Assembly: GCA_038327195.1 (NCBI GenBank) | Contig: JBBQKU010000019.1 | Span: 1-64,000, forward strand | DNA from: UBA4416 sp038327195 | GTDB lineage: Bacteria; Bacteroidota; Bacteroidia; B-17B0; Aurantibacillaceae | Direction of reading: 5' to 3' | Length of the DNA: 64,000 nucleotides | Shown: positions 1-8,845 of the stretch, piece by piece | Layout: the number at the start of each line of letters is the position of its first letter | Position numbering within the stretch: position 1 is the first letter of the stretch | Program-made: the position numbers and the translations under genes | Notes under the pieces: generated by a model | Told to the model about the DNA's origin: nothing | Databases searched by the model: none | Seen by the model: only the letters and a program-made list of their open reading frames with translations

Positions 1-15
1 TACTATAGTTATTAG

Positions 16-402
16 TTATAATTGTTTTGAAAAATAATTACTAACGAAAGTATGTTGCTCTTTATCCGTCATCTTATCTGCTGATAGTGTTTCGATTTTA
101 ATTTTATCAAAAAGATGATTTGATTTTAATGAATTATGAAGCTCTGCTTTTGCATTAGTTGGTCCAAAAATAATAACATTATCATAGTGTATTATTTCTT
201 CTCCTAATGCTTTATAGTATCCTGATTGTTGATGCTGCTCTTTGTTGTGCATCAAGTTTTCATTTTTACTTAAAGTTTCTTCTTTTATTTTATGCGAGAA
301 TTTTGATGAAATAGTCTTTTTTTCAAAACCATCGATTGAAAATTCTATTAAATGAGCATTTTCATGATCCATCCAAATACCTAATCTTTTTTCTGCTGAC
401 AT
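16..402 (-). CDS. eRF1 domain 2 / host-attachment-like small protein
   Basis: A 128-residue cytoplasmic protein. It starts with the LGIWMDHENAHLIEF type motif and has a second conserved block, NVIIFGPTNAKAELHNSL, around residues 76-93. This pattern is typical of the small Bacteroidota proteins annotated as host attachment or bacterial eRF1-like (baeRF) proteins. The family fold resembles domain 2 of eukaryotic release factor 1; its biochemical role is not established. The gene stands alone with its own promoter and a copy of the shared regulatory element 64 nt upstream, which places it with dps and the BON gene in one regulon. Family assignment is by motif only. Confidence 0.7.
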   Translation of the reverse strand: MSAEKRLGIWMDHENAHLIEFSIDGFEKKTISSKFSHKIKEETLSKNENLMHNKEQHQQSGYYKALGEEIIHYDNVIIFGPTNAKAELHNSLKSNHLFDKIKIETLSADKMTDKEQHTFVSNYFSKQL

Positions 403-436
403 TCTCTATTATTTTTAGTGATTATATTATACTCAT

Positions 437-500
437 CAAAGATGAACTTATTCCTTTTTTATATGTTATGTTATTATTTATAAACCTTACACATTTCACA
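437..500 (-). promoter_or_regulatory. Regulon element site 1 and promoter of the eRF1-like gene
   Basis: The operator spans 466-500. On the coding strand it reads TGTGAAA-n2-TGTAA-N16-CATAA, followed after 25 nt by CATCTTTG, whose TTTG lies at 437-440. It matches the consensus seen at seven other promoters with identical internal spacing. The downstream half-site is degenerate (3 of 5 bases). Confidence 0.7.
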
Positions 501-509
501 TATTTATCG

Positions 510-1196
510 CTATTTTTTTTCTTTTTCTCTTGATTTCTTCTTTTTAAAGTAGCCACGTAATAAAAAATTGTTGCCAGCTGCATCCATATTTTGTTTAAAC
601 CCACCAGCACCTTGTTTAATATTTATAATAGTTTGGTCTAAATCTTCAGCAAAAACTGTATCCATAAAAAGTTTACCTATCGTTCCTTTTCCTGAACGTA
701 TGTTTCCCATAATTATTGATAAATCTTCAGTAATATAAGCAGCATTATTGGTAGTTGCTTTCAAGTCTATTAAAATATCATCCATGCTAACAGGAACACT
801 TGTTTGAATAACATCATTGTTTTGTATCTGCTTTTGGGTAATAGTACCAGGAATAATAATAGCTACTTTGTTACCCATTAATCCATCAGATCCAATAGTT
901 ATTTTAGCATCTTTCTTAATAAATTTCCTAGTCGCTTCGTCAATACTAAAATCAACTTTTACTGCTGTATCCGAAACAATCTCAATATTTTCAATTATCC
1001 CAACATTTATACCTGAAAAGCGTACATTGTTGCCAACTTGTAAGCCATTCACATCTTTAAAAATTCCACTTATTTGGAATGTTTTACTAAATAATTGTTG
1101 TTTGTCACCTATAAAATAAATTCCAGCTATTAATAAAAATAAGCCAGCTGAAACAAATATTCCTAATTTAATTTTATGTCCATTGTCTTTTTGCAT
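510..1196 (-). CDS. mlaD: MlaD family protein (MCE domain), lipid transport
   Basis: A 228-residue protein with one N-terminal membrane helix (about residues 10-28), followed by an MCE domain (about 38-115) with the pattern VNGLQVGNNVRFSGINVG. MCE proteins form periplasmic rings that carry phospholipid between the inner and outer membrane, docked on MlaE and powered by MlaF. It is the last gene of dps-mlaE-mlaF-mlaD, 18 nt after mlaF. The C-terminus is short and ends in a lysine-rich tail, without the longer helical region many MlaD proteins have. No mlaB or mlaC lies nearby. Confidence 0.85.
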   Translation of the reverse strand: MQKDNGHKIKLGIFVSAGLFLLIAGIYFIGDKQQLFSKTFQISGIFKDVNGLQVGNNVRFSGINVGIIENIEIVSDTAVKVDFSIDEATRKFIKKDAKITIGSDGLMGNKVAIIIPGTITQKQIQNNDVIQTSVPVSMDDILIDLKATTNNAAYITEDLSIIMGNIRSGKGTIGKLFMDTVFAEDLDQTIINIKQGAGGFKQNMDAAGNNFLLRGYFKKKKSREKEKK

Positions 1197-1214
1197 AAGT
1201 TTTGTTTTAATTAT

Positions 1215-2000
1215 TTATTTAAAATAAGCTCGTACTTCTGGATTTTCTGAATTTTTCAATTCCTCATAAGTACCTTCAGCAGCGCATACTCCTTCTTGTA
1301 TTACTATTATTCTATCAGCAGTTATTTTTGCACATGAAATATCATGCGTTATAATAATAGACGAAGTATTATATTTTTCTCTCATATTTAAGATTAGAGT
1401 ACTAATTTCTTCTGATGTAATGGGATCTAATCCAGTAGTTGGTTCATCATATAGCATTATTTTTGGCTTTAAAATTAGGGTACGTGCCAAACCTATTCTT
1501 TTTCTCATACCACCAGAAAGCTCAGATGGCATTTTATCTATTGCCTCTAATAGCCCAACATTTTCAAGTGCTTCTTTAACCAAAGTGTCTTTTTCTTCGT
1601 TTTTTATTGAGTGAGAATTACGAAGTGGAAATTCTAGATTCTCCCTAACTGTCATGGAATCATATAGTGCAGCACTTTGAAAAAGAAAACCGATTTTTCT
1701 GCGAAGATCATTTAATTTATTATCTTCTAATTCAAGTATTTCTTCACCTAGTACATTTAGTGTTCCCTCATCAGGTTCAATTAATCCTACTATGCATTTT
1801 ATTAAAACTGATTTTCCGCTCCCTGATTTTCCTAATACTACCAAATTTTCTCCTTGACCAAGAGAAATATTAAAGCCTTTCAATACACTATTATTTCCAA
1901 AACTTTTTTTAAGATTTTTTATTTCTATAACTACTTCAAGAGATTTGCTTTTGTCTTCAGATGCAGTAGATGATTGCGATTGATTAGGTTCTGTTTTCAT
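1215..2000 (-). CDS. mlaF: ABC transporter ATPase, MlaF type
   Basis: A 261-residue ATPase. Walker A is GKSGSGKS at residues 57-64, the ABC signature is LSGGMRKRIGLA near 161, and Walker B is MLYDEPTTGLDP near 181. It powers retrograde or anterograde phospholipid movement through the MlaE permease. The first 20 residues are Ser/Thr-rich and not part of the fold. It lies 9 nt downstream of mlaE and 18 nt upstream of mlaD, so the three are one transcript. Confidence 0.9.
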   Translation of the reverse strand: MKTEPNQSQSSTASEDKSKSLEVVIEIKNLKKSFGNNSVLKGFNISLGQGENLVVLGKSGSGKSVLIKCIVGLIEPDEGTLNVLGEEILELEDNKLNDLRRKIGFLFQSAALYDSMTVRENLEFPLRNSHSIKNEEKDTLVKEALENVGLLEAIDKMPSELSGGMRKRIGLARTLILKPKIMLYDEPTTGLDPITSEEISTLILNMREKYNTSSIIITHDISCAKITADRIIVIQEGVCAAEGTYEELKNSENPEVRAYFK

Positions 2001-2009
2001 AGTTTATGG

Positions 2010-2831
2010 TTATGAATATAAACTAGTGATTTGTACAGCTATCATATCAATTACAAATATGAGTAGTGAACTAATTACTACTGCCGAATTTGCTGATGCT
2101 CCAACGCCTTCTGTACCTTTATCTGAATTGTATCCTTTATAGCAACCGATTAATCCAATTGCAAATCCAAAGAAAAATGTTTTTGTAATTGCAGGTAAAA
2201 CATCTATGAAATCAAGTTTTTGAAATACTTGAGCAAAAAATAAAGTAAAACTTACATCACCATTTATATTGATCGCTAAAAATGAACCTACCAAACCAAT
2301 TGCATCTGAAAAAATCACTAATACTGGTAACATGAGCGTTGTTGAAAGTATTCTAGTAACTACAATATATTTAAAGGGATTAATTCCTGAAACTTCCATC
2401 GCATCAATTTGCTCAGTTACTTTCATAGAAGCTAATTCTGCTCCAATTCCAGAGCCTACTTTTCCTGCGCAAATTAAGGCCGTTATCACTGGTCCAATCT
2501 CTCTAATGAGGGAAACAGAGACCATTGCAGGTAGCCATGATTCTGCACCAAAAGTTGCTAAAGTTGGTCTTGATTGAATAGTTAGGACTAATCCCATAAT
2601 AAACCCAGTAATACCAACTAAGGGTAACGATTTATACCCAACGATATAACATTGTTTTAAAACTTCATTTAATTCATGAGGAGATTTAAAAAGATTTTTA
2701 AAAAATCTTATCGTGAACTGACTAATAAGTGTCATCTCTAAAAAAAAGTTAGTAAATACCAAAAACGCCTTACGCTTTGGTAATTCTTCAGTTTTTACGT
2801 TTTCTTTTGGAGATGTATTTGTTATGTCCAT
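2010..2831 (-). CDS. mlaE: MlaE family permease
   Basis: A 273-residue inner-membrane protein with about five to six hydrophobic segments. The MlaE/YrbE motif GAELASMKVTEQIDAMEVSGINPFKYIV is present in the centre (quoted in part: TEQIDAMEVSGINPFKY). It forms the membrane core of the lipid transporter with the following MlaF and MlaD. It begins 9 nt after the dps stop, so lipid transport appears to be co-expressed with the stress protein Dps. Confidence 0.9.
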   Translation of the reverse strand: MDITNTSPKENVKTEELPKRKAFLVFTNFFLEMTLISQFTIRFFKNLFKSPHELNEVLKQCYIVGYKSLPLVGITGFIMGLVLTIQSRPTLATFGAESWLPAMVSVSLIREIGPVITALICAGKVGSGIGAELASMKVTEQIDAMEVSGINPFKYIVVTRILSTTLMLPVLVIFSDAIGLVGSFLAININGDVSFTLFFAQVFQKLDFIDVLPAITKTFFFGFAIGLIGCYKGYNSDKGTEGVGASANSAVVISSLLIFVIDMIAVQITSLYS

Positions 2832-2840
2832 ATCAGATTT

Positions 2841-3314
2841 TTAATTCAAATATCTTCTTAATGTCCATGCAATAGTTTCGTGTTCAACCATTAATCCAGT
2901 TAAAAAATCAGCGGTACCTGCATCATGCAATTTATCGCTACATGTATCAACTAATTTTCGTAATTCAATAATGATAGTTTCATGATCTTCTAAAAGTTCT
3001 TTTAACATGTCTTTTGAATTTGGATATTTATTGGGATGCTCTTTAATAGCAGATAATTTCCCAAATTCATTCATAGTACCAATAGTTTTTCCACCTAATT
3101 TACTAATTCTCTCAGCTACTAAATCAATTGATTCTTCAATTAATTTATACTGTCCTTCAAATAATTTATGTAACTCCATAAAACTTTCTCCACAAACATT
3201 CCAATGGAATTTCCTAGTTTTAGTATAGAGTGTTACTTGGTTTGCTAATACACTTGAAAGCAATTCTGTAATTGCTTGTAATTTTTTTTCAGATATTCCA
3301 ATGTTTGGTTTCAT
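2841..3314 (-). CDS. dps: Dps family DNA-binding ferritin-like protein
   Basis: A 157-residue ferritin-like protein. The Dps ferroxidase pattern is visible: TRKFHWNVCGESFMELHKLF, then the stretch with D and AERISKLGG. Dps proteins form 12-mers that oxidise and store iron and protect DNA from peroxide. An in-frame ATG 78 nt further upstream exists, but the 26 extra residues have no ferritin character. The start at 3314 also fits the leader length expected from the promoter at 3355-3358. It is the first gene of dps-mlaEFD and carries the shared regulatory element. Confidence 0.9.
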   Translation of the reverse strand: MKPNIGISEKKLQAITELLSSVLANQVTLYTKTRKFHWNVCGESFMELHKLFEGQYKLIEESIDLVAERISKLGGKTIGTMNEFGKLSAIKEHPNKYPNSKDMLKELLEDHETIIIELRKLVDTCSDKLHDAGTADFLTGLMVEHETIAWTLRRYLN

Positions 3315-3354
3315 ACTATTTATTTTATGTAAATTAATTATTTTATTTATTTTA

Positions 3355-3419
3355 CAAATATGAATATATATTAGAGTTAATATATTACACAAATCATTGA
3401 GTAAGTTACATCATTCACA
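3355..3419 (-). promoter_or_regulatory. Regulon element site 2 and promoter of dps-mlaEFD
   Basis: The operator spans 3385-3419: TGTGAAT-GA-TGTAA-N16-TGTAA on the coding strand, then 26 nt to CATATTTG (TTTG at 3355-3358). This is a perfect consensus copy. Together with site 6 (14373-14407) it is nearly identical over about 41 nt. Confidence 0.8.
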
Positions 3420-3600
3420 TATTTAAAAAAATGAAGAAAATCATTTCGATCTTCTCCATTTAAATAAGTATTATTCAAAAATAATTCCTAATGAATAAGC
3501 ATTCGTCAAATATAGATTTAACGGTACTTTTAGCCTTTTAATAAAATAAAATAAATAGAAACTTATTATTTACTAAATAAATAAAATACGAAATAAAAGA

Positions 3601-3623
3601 AGCCATCTTGTAATAAGATGGCT
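3601..3623 (-). terminator. Rho-independent-like terminator of the BON-DoxX-lipoprotein unit
   Basis: AGCCATCTT-gtaat-AAGATGGCT, a perfect 9-bp stem with a 5-nt loop. On the minus strand it is followed by a T-rich tract. It lies 34 nt after the lipoprotein stop. Confidence 0.75.
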
Positions 3624-3656
3624 CTGATTGAAACATGAATGTTAATTGTATTTTAA

Positions 3657-4517
3657 TTAATTTACAATAACTAAATATTTTGATATACTCCAAAATTTAA
3701 TTGGATCTGTAATTTCAATACTATTTATGAGTTTACCGGTTTTATTAAAAGTATATGAATCTTCTGGATGTGTAGTAACAATTTTTATACTTTCACTATT
3801 AACAGCAATTCTACTCTTTAAAGTAAAATCAATTTTAGTAAATAACGTATTATCCATGTTTTCATTTAATTTAAATGTTTTTCCAATACCTAACAAACCA
3901 CCTTTTTTATCAATTAAACTGCATTTTTGCAATGCTTTTGAAGTGCCAATAATATAATAGGCTGTATGCATTTCAGTTATAGCATAATCAATTATATCTG
4001 CCTGTATCATATTTTGATTAGATAAATTTTCAATATCAATTTGTAATGCTTCAACCTGTGTATTAGCTAAATTTAATTTTTCATTTAATTCTTTTAATTC
4101 AATAAACTTTTGCTTTAACTGGTTATTTAAACTTTCAATAGCTTTTTGTAAGAGCTTGTTGTGTTTGCCTGTAGCATTAATTTTTTGATTCAATTTTTTT
4201 AACTTTTCTGTATTCGAATTCATTAATTCATTAATTGCTTTAATTTCTAAATTAATTCGTGTTTTTTGGCTTAAATTTAAATCATTTGTTTTGTCAGAAT
4301 TAGCTAATATAATATGTTGCTTAGCGCTTACAGAATCTAAATTACGCTCTACTTCCGTAAATGAATTTATGAACTCTATTTCCGAATTTTCTTTTTCATC
4401 TATAATGGATATTAATGAGTCTCTTTCGCGAATAACGTGTTCGTCGGTTTGAGGATTTTTACATGATGCTAATAGTACTAAAGCTATTGCTGAGTTAATT
4501 ATTATTTTATTTTTCAT
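3657..4517 (-). CDS. Coiled-coil lipoprotein of unknown function
   Basis: A 286-residue lipoprotein: signal peptide with lipobox LLASC (Cys19). It is followed by a long predicted coiled coil, about residues 25-165, rich in Glu, Lys, Asn and Leu heptads. A compact C-terminal domain of about 110 residues contains IIGTSKALQKCSLIDKKGG. Similar Bacteroidota lipoproteins are uncharacterised. It sits 85 nt downstream of doxX, with no regulatory element of its own, and is probably the last gene of the BON-DoxX unit. Confidence 0.7.
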   Translation of the reverse strand: MKNKIIINSAIALVLLASCKNPQTDEHVIRERDSLISIIDEKENSEIEFINSFTEVERNLDSVSAKQHIILANSDKTNDLNLSQKTRINLEIKAINELMNSNTEKLKKLNQKINATGKHNKLLQKAIESLNNQLKQKFIELKELNEKLNLANTQVEALQIDIENLSNQNMIQADIIDYAITEMHTAYYIIGTSKALQKCSLIDKKGGLLGIGKTFKLNENMDNTLFTKIDFTLKSRIAVNSESIKIVTTHPEDSYTFNKTGKLINSIEITDPIKFWSISKYLVIVN

Positions 4518-4602
4518 ATGTTGGTTTTATTTAAATTTTTATTTTTTATTAAATTCACTCTTGTATTGTTATTAGTATCAATTATTAAAATTATTTTTAG
4601 TT

Positions 4603-5022
4603 TCAAAAAATTAAAGTATCAATTGAATAAGTATGCCAAGATACTGGCACTATAAGTAAAAATGTAAGAAGTACCAATCTGATAAGCACATGTTTAGTAT
4701 CCCATAACGGTGTGTTTATGCAAAATGCAAATGTTGCTAATATTAAGTTCAATCCGAGCAAATAAAGAGCGATGTATTCATAAAAACCGAAAATGAGCAT
4801 AAAGCCACCTATTAATTCTGAATATGATGTAAACCAAGCTATACAAGCACTTATAAATTTTGGAATTCCTTTATTAGCAAAAGAATTTTGATATGTTGTA
4901 ATAACTGTACTAATTTTTAAATTAAATACGGCATCATAGCCCTGAAAAAAGAACAGTATACCTAATATTACCCTTGCAATAAAGACAGCAATTTCCTGAT
5001 GATGTTGAATAATTGTTTCCAT
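4603..5022 (-). CDS. DoxX family membrane protein
   Basis: A 139-residue protein with four hydrophobic segments and a typical N-terminal pattern: HHQEIAVFIARVILGILFFFQGYDAVF. DoxX proteins are small inner-membrane proteins. Some are linked to quinol oxidation or redox stress, but this one has no assignable substrate. It starts 4 nt after the BON gene stop, so translation is probably coupled and both share the regulatory element upstream of the BON gene. Confidence 0.75.
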   Translation of the reverse strand: METIIQHHQEIAVFIARVILGILFFFQGYDAVFNLKISTVITTYQNSFANKGIPKFISACIAWFTSYSELIGGFMLIFGFYEYIALYLLGLNLILATFAFCINTPLWDTKHVLIRLVLLTFLLIVPVSWHTYSIDTLIF

Positions 5023-5026
5023 TTTA

Positions 5027-5707
5027 TTAATATAAATTTGACACTATTTTTTGTGATTGTTCTATTAACAAATTATTATCTAAAGCCCAAATACCTGGCG
5101 TTTTCCATGCAATACGTTCGGCTTCTTCTTTTTCAAAAATTGAATTTACTGAACCAAATAAGGTTACCTTATTTTCATTTACATTAACTTCAATTTTTTT
5201 ATCATCAATTAAAAAACTACGAGATATCGCATTTTCTATGCTTGTTTTTTCAACTATACTTTGATTTTCAGGTATAATCGTAATATTATTTGAAACGCCT
5301 TTTACGCCTTCCAAATCAACTAATGTGTTTTTTGCAGCTACTTTCTGGAAATTCCAGTTCAATTCTCCTTCCAATGTTATCCATCCATCCTCAACTTTAA
5401 TTTTAATTTTATCATTGGGAATTCTCCAATTGTTTTTTATTGCTTTTATAACCTCTGTTGCAATATCATTATCATTTACTTTAGTTAAGTTCTCAAAACT
5501 TATTTTTATATCTTCAACAACTACTTTTACGCCTTCTACATTCTTAGTAGCGTTTTCCGCTTCCATTTTTTTAGCATAATTGTCAACCGTTCCTGTTAAT
5601 GTAACAACGCCATCTTTTGCCGTAACGCCAATCTCTGCGGCACTTAATAATGGCTCCCATTTAATGGCTTCCTGTACACTATTTTGCAATTCTTCGTTTG
5701 TTATCAT
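5027..5707 (-). CDS. BON-domain protein with three BON repeats
   Basis: A 226-residue protein made of three successive BON domains, about residues 3-70, 77-145 and 150-220. Each has the pattern V-x-D/G-x-V-T-L-x-G-x-V and conserved central glycines. There is no signal peptide. BON domains bind membranes or hydrophobic ligands, and OsmY-type members respond to osmotic or envelope stress; a multi-BON protein without signal resembles cytoplasmic stress BON proteins of Bacteroidota. First gene of BON-DoxX-lipoprotein, with a regulatory element 68 nt upstream. Confidence 0.85.
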   Translation of the reverse strand: MITNEELQNSVQEAIKWEPLLSAAEIGVTAKDGVVTLTGTVDNYAKKMEAENATKNVEGVKVVVEDIKISFENLTKVNDNDIATEVIKAIKNNWRIPNDKIKIKVEDGWITLEGELNWNFQKVAAKNTLVDLEGVKGVSNNITIIPENQSIVEKTSIENAISRSFLIDDKKIEVNVNENKVTLFGSVNSIFEKEEAERIAWKTPGIWALDNNLLIEQSQKIVSNLY

Positions 5708-5745
5708 GTTATTTTAATTTAAATTGTTACAATAATTTTATATTA

Positions 5746-5809
5746 CAAAGATGTTTATCATAAAAACCTAAGTGCTACACGCATTTTACTTTTGATTGTA
5801 AAATTCACA
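5746..5809 (-). promoter_or_regulatory. Regulon element site 3 and promoter of the BON-DoxX unit
   Basis: The operator spans 5775-5809: TGTGAAT-TT-TACAA-N16-TGTAG on the coding strand, then 25 nt to CATCTTTG (TTTG at 5746-5749). The outer TGTGAAT is perfect and each inner half-site deviates by one or two bases. Confidence 0.75.
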
Positions 5810-5882
5810 CATTTAGGCATTACTTTTTTCTTCAATTCAATTAGTATTTAATCATAGAGCATTTTCGACAGAATGATTGTAA

Positions 5883-6278
5883 TTACTCTAGTTTTGACCT
5901 TAATTGTAAACTACTCATTGCTCTTATTTCCTGCCAAACAACACTTCCATTATGGTATAATATTAAAACAGGTAAACTATTAATTTCGAATTTATCTGAG
6001 AGCTCTTTGGAATCATCTGTATTTACTCGTAGTATTTTTATTTTTTTATAATCCATTTCAATTCCATCAATGATTGGTTTCATTTTAATACAAGCCATGC
6101 ACCATGATGCATTGAAATACACTAATACGTATTCATTCGAGTTAATTATTTTTTTGTATTTAATCAAAGAAATTTTTTCATGTTCGTTTTGTTGAGGCAG
6201 ATTATAACCATATATAATAAGTAACACAATCAATATAATTGGAATTCCAATTATAAAATAGAGTTTATCTATTTTCAT
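5883..6278 (-). CDS. Membrane-anchored thioredoxin-like protein
   Basis: A 131-residue protein with an N-terminal membrane helix (about residues 7-25) and a periplasmic thioredoxin fold. The redox motif is FNASWCMACIKMKP, with Cys60 and Cys63. The cis-proline segment INSLPVLILYHNG is present. It probably reduces or forms disulfides in envelope proteins. It lies 29 nt after a Cys/Met-rich lipoprotein gene that may be its partner, and shares that gene's promoter. Confidence 0.8.
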   Translation of the reverse strand: MKIDKLYFIIGIPIILIVLLIIYGYNLPQQNEHEKISLIKYKKIINSNEYVLVYFNASWCMACIKMKPIIDGIEMDYKKIKILRVNTDDSKELSDKFEINSLPVLILYHNGSVVWQEIRAMSSLQLRSKLE

Positions 6279-6307
6279 GTTTTTTTAAATGATTTGGTTT
6301 ATTAAAA

Positions 6308-6727
6308 TTACTTTTTAGGTTTTATATCACTCATTTGTTTTTCATTTACATACAACAATGTACTTGGAAACATTTGCATCGTACCTCTCAATAAATTACA
6401 TTTGGATGGGTCACCATCACACATTTCAATAGATTTTACCATCATCATCTTACTCATGTTTGTATCTTTCGCTATCATCTCTAATAATCCATTTATCATT
6501 GAAGAATCTTGAATAATATTATCTTGTATTAAGTTTTTACATTTATCGTTACTCATCATTATTTGCACCATTTCATTGGCCAGAGCATTATTATTGGCCA
6601 CCTCAAGCATTAATTTTTTTCGTTCAGATTGAGATGTTAAACATTGGTCCATCGTCTGCCTATTCTCGCAAGAACTAGTAAATAGTATAATTACTGAACT
6701 TAATGTAATTAGTGATTTTGTTTTCAT
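6308..6727 (-). CDS. Methionine-rich lipoprotein of unknown function
   Basis: A 139-residue lipoprotein with lipobox FTSSC (Cys20). The mature part is rich in Met and Asn, with several Cys (for example DKCKNLIQ and MCDGDPSKCNLL). Proteins of this type have no assigned function. Coupling to a thioredoxin gene and the many Cys/Met suggest a redox or metal link, which is only inference. A regulatory element lies 47 nt upstream. Confidence 0.65.
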   Translation of the reverse strand: MKTKSLITLSSVIILFTSSCENRQTMDQCLTSQSERKKLMLEVANNNALANEMVQIMMSNDKCKNLIQDNIIQDSSMINGLLEMIAKDTNMSKMMMVKSIEMCDGDPSKCNLLRGTMQMFPSTLLYVNEKQMSDIKPKK

Positions 6728-6743
6728 TTTCTTTTATTTTTAA

Positions 6744-6808
6744 CAAAAATGAGAAATATCAATTTCAAATGTGTTACAGTTTTATTTATATTTATTACAC
6801 TATTCACA
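6744..6808 (-). promoter_or_regulatory. Regulon element site 4 and promoter of the lipoprotein-thioredoxin unit
   Basis: The operator spans 6774-6808: TGTGAAT-AG-TGTAA-N16-TGTAA on the coding strand, then 26 nt to CATTTTTG (TTTG at 6744-6747). All three half-sites match perfectly. Confidence 0.8.
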
Positions 6809-6821
6809 CATTAAAATAAAA

Positions 6822-6853
6822 AACCCTTTACAATTATATAATTGTAAAGGGTT
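6822..6853 (-). terminator. Terminator after the PorE-like gene
   Basis: A perfect 32-nt palindrome with a strong AACCCTTTACAATT arm. On the minus strand it is followed by a T run. It lies 22 nt after the stop of the PorE-like gene and also separates that transcript from site 4 just downstream. Confidence 0.85.
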
Positions 6854-6874
6854 AGAAAATGAATGAATTGAAAA

Positions 6875-8827
6875 TTATTTTTTTATTACAATAAATTCAG
6901 TTCTTCTATTTTTTTGATGCTCTTCTTCCGAGCAAGTTGATAATTTTTCACCATCGCATGAACAGTCATTCACTAATTTTGATTTACCATAACCTTTTCC
7001 TGTAATACGCTCAGGTTTTGTAATTCTTTTTTTAATATAATTAACAGTTGCTTTCGCTCTTTTATCAGATAGAATTTGATTATAAGCTTTAGATTCTCTA
7101 CAATCTGTATGCGCACCTAATTCAATTTTCATATTAGGATATTCATTCATTATGTTTATGATTTTTTTCAATTCTGGTTCAGCATCAGGTCGTATTGCAT
7201 ATTTATCTAAATCAAAATATATGACTTCAAGATTAATTACTTTAGCTAAATCTACTCCTTCTTTTATTGTTTCCTTCTCTTTTTCCTTCTCTTTTACTTT
7301 TTCTTTTTTAAGTAAAATGACATCAGCTATCACTATTAATTCTTTACCAAGAGTATTTGCATCACTTTCTCCATTACTATATCCATCATGTTTACCAATA
7401 AGCTTATATTGCTTATTAGTAATCACTGAAAATGTATAAGCTGCATTACTTTTTGTGGTTACTGTATCAATTATTTCACCTTTTTCACCTAATAAAATAA
7501 CAAATGTATTTGGAACACTATTACCATTAATGTCTTTAGCTGTGCCTTTTAATATTTTACCTAAATCAATCCATTTCAAAAATTCAACCGAATAAATATC
7601 ATCATCGCCTTTACCACCTTCTCTATTTGAAGAAAAATATCCTTTATTTGTTTTACTATCAACAATTGCAGAAAAATCATCAAACCTAGTGTTTAAAATA
7701 GCCCCAGCATTATAGGCATCGTCAAAACCTGAACCATTTACAGGCGCAATAAAAATATCTAAACCACCTAAGCCAAAACGACCATTTGATGCAAATAATA
7801 GTTTGCCATTATTTTCTGATAAAAATGGAAATGTTTCATCGCCTTCTGTATTAATTTTAGCTCCTAAATTTTCTGGTTGATTCCATTCACCTTTATCATT
7901 TTTAGTTGTTTTATAAATATCAGCTCCACCTAATCCTCCAGGCATATTACAAGTGAAATACATGGTTTTTCCATCAGCAGATAAACAAGGATGGCCTACT
8001 GAATAATTATCGTTATTATGGTTAAACGGAATTGGAGTTGACCATTTTCCGTCTACATAACTGCTAAAATATATTTGAAGTTCAACCATTTTATCTTCAC
8101 TTTTGTCATGGTAATGATTTCTCGTAAAAGCAACGTAAGTTCCTTCTTTATTAAAACTAGCTGGTCCATCATGTAATTTTCCATCTAAGCCTTTTTCAAA
8201 AATGGAAGGCTTATTTAATTGATTATCTTTTATCTCAGACGAATACATATTCAAATATGGTTTTCCGTTCCAATTAGAAGTTCTTTTAATCATCTTTGCT
8301 TGAGCTCTAGTAGAAGCAAAAACTAAACTAGTTTTGTAATAACAGGTTCCAAAATCTTGCGCTTCTGAATTTACATCTAAATTTGTTAATTTGTATTTTC
8401 CATCATCTTTTAATAAGTCAGCGAATTCTGCTTTATGAAGTTGATAGTCCATAGCACGCAAATCAGTTGGTTTCAATGAATAAAATTTGTCCAAACATAT
8501 AAATGCACGCTCATACTTATTATTAGATTTTAAAATCATGGCATATTTAAAATAATCTTCTGGCAAAACTCCTGTAGGTAAGCTAACTAATTTTGCATAA
8601 GCAATTTCAGATTCTACGTCCTGATTCATATTATGATAGGCTTCTGCTAAATGGCGTTGCCCTTCAGTTGTAAGGTTTTTTTCTTGCTCATACGATACAA
8701 TTGCATCGTCATAAGCATACTTAAAGCTATACTTATCACCTTGTATTTCTTTTCTTGATTTTTCTTGTGCTGTAGAACTTATGCTAAATCCTATGCATAA
8801 AATTGCTGGTATAAATAATTTTTTCAT
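6875..8827 (-). CDS. PorE-like OmpA family protein (TPR - PD40 propeller - regulatory domain - OmpA)
   Basis: A 650-residue exported protein with signal peptide ending STAQ (residue 20). Domains in order: TPR-like helices (about 25-130), WD40/PD40-type propeller blades (about 150-420; repeated motifs such as FTCNMPGGLGGADIY and SSNREGGKGDDDIY), a carboxypeptidase-regulatory-like domain (about 430-510), and an OmpA peptidoglycan-binding domain (about 535-650; ELGAHTDCRESKAYN, NRRTEFIV). This is the architecture of PorE, which links the T9SS to peptidoglycan and binds PorP. It follows the PorP/SprF gene by 18 nt. Confidence 0.85.
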   Translation of the reverse strand: MKKLFIPAILCIGFSISSTAQEKSRKEIQGDKYSFKYAYDDAIVSYEQEKNLTTEGQRHLAEAYHNMNQDVESEIAYAKLVSLPTGVLPEDYFKYAMILKSNNKYERAFICLDKFYSLKPTDLRAMDYQLHKAEFADLLKDDGKYKLTNLDVNSEAQDFGTCYYKTSLVFASTRAQAKMIKRTSNWNGKPYLNMYSSEIKDNQLNKPSIFEKGLDGKLHDGPASFNKEGTYVAFTRNHYHDKSEDKMVELQIYFSSYVDGKWSTPIPFNHNNDNYSVGHPCLSADGKTMYFTCNMPGGLGGADIYKTTKNDKGEWNQPENLGAKINTEGDETFPFLSENNGKLLFASNGRFGLGGLDIFIAPVNGSGFDDAYNAGAILNTRFDDFSAIVDSKTNKGYFSSNREGGKGDDDIYSVEFLKWIDLGKILKGTAKDINGNSVPNTFVILLGEKGEIIDTVTTKSNAAYTFSVITNKQYKLIGKHDGYSNGESDANTLGKELIVIADVILLKKEKVKEKEKEKETIKEGVDLAKVINLEVIYFDLDKYAIRPDAEPELKKIINIMNEYPNMKIELGAHTDCRESKAYNQILSDKRAKATVNYIKKRITKPERITGKGYGKSKLVNDCSCDGEKLSTCSEEEHQKNRRTEFIVIKK

Positions 8828-8845
8828 TTTATAGTTTTGTATAGA

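Larger units (their letters stand above)
3315..3656. other. Intergenic region between dps and a lipoprotein gene
   Basis: 342 nt. It holds the dps promoter and regulatory element on its left side and a hairpin terminator at 3601-3623 on its right side. The middle (about 3425-3595) is AT-rich. It shows only a 10-codon open frame starting MKKII, which I do not consider a gene. Confidence 0.6.

Noticed and set aside
4525..4559. A ninth regulon element before the coiled-coil lipoprotein gene (ATTCACT at 4553-4559)
   Set aside because: No TTACA half-sites at the required spacing, and it lies only a few bases from the start codon.
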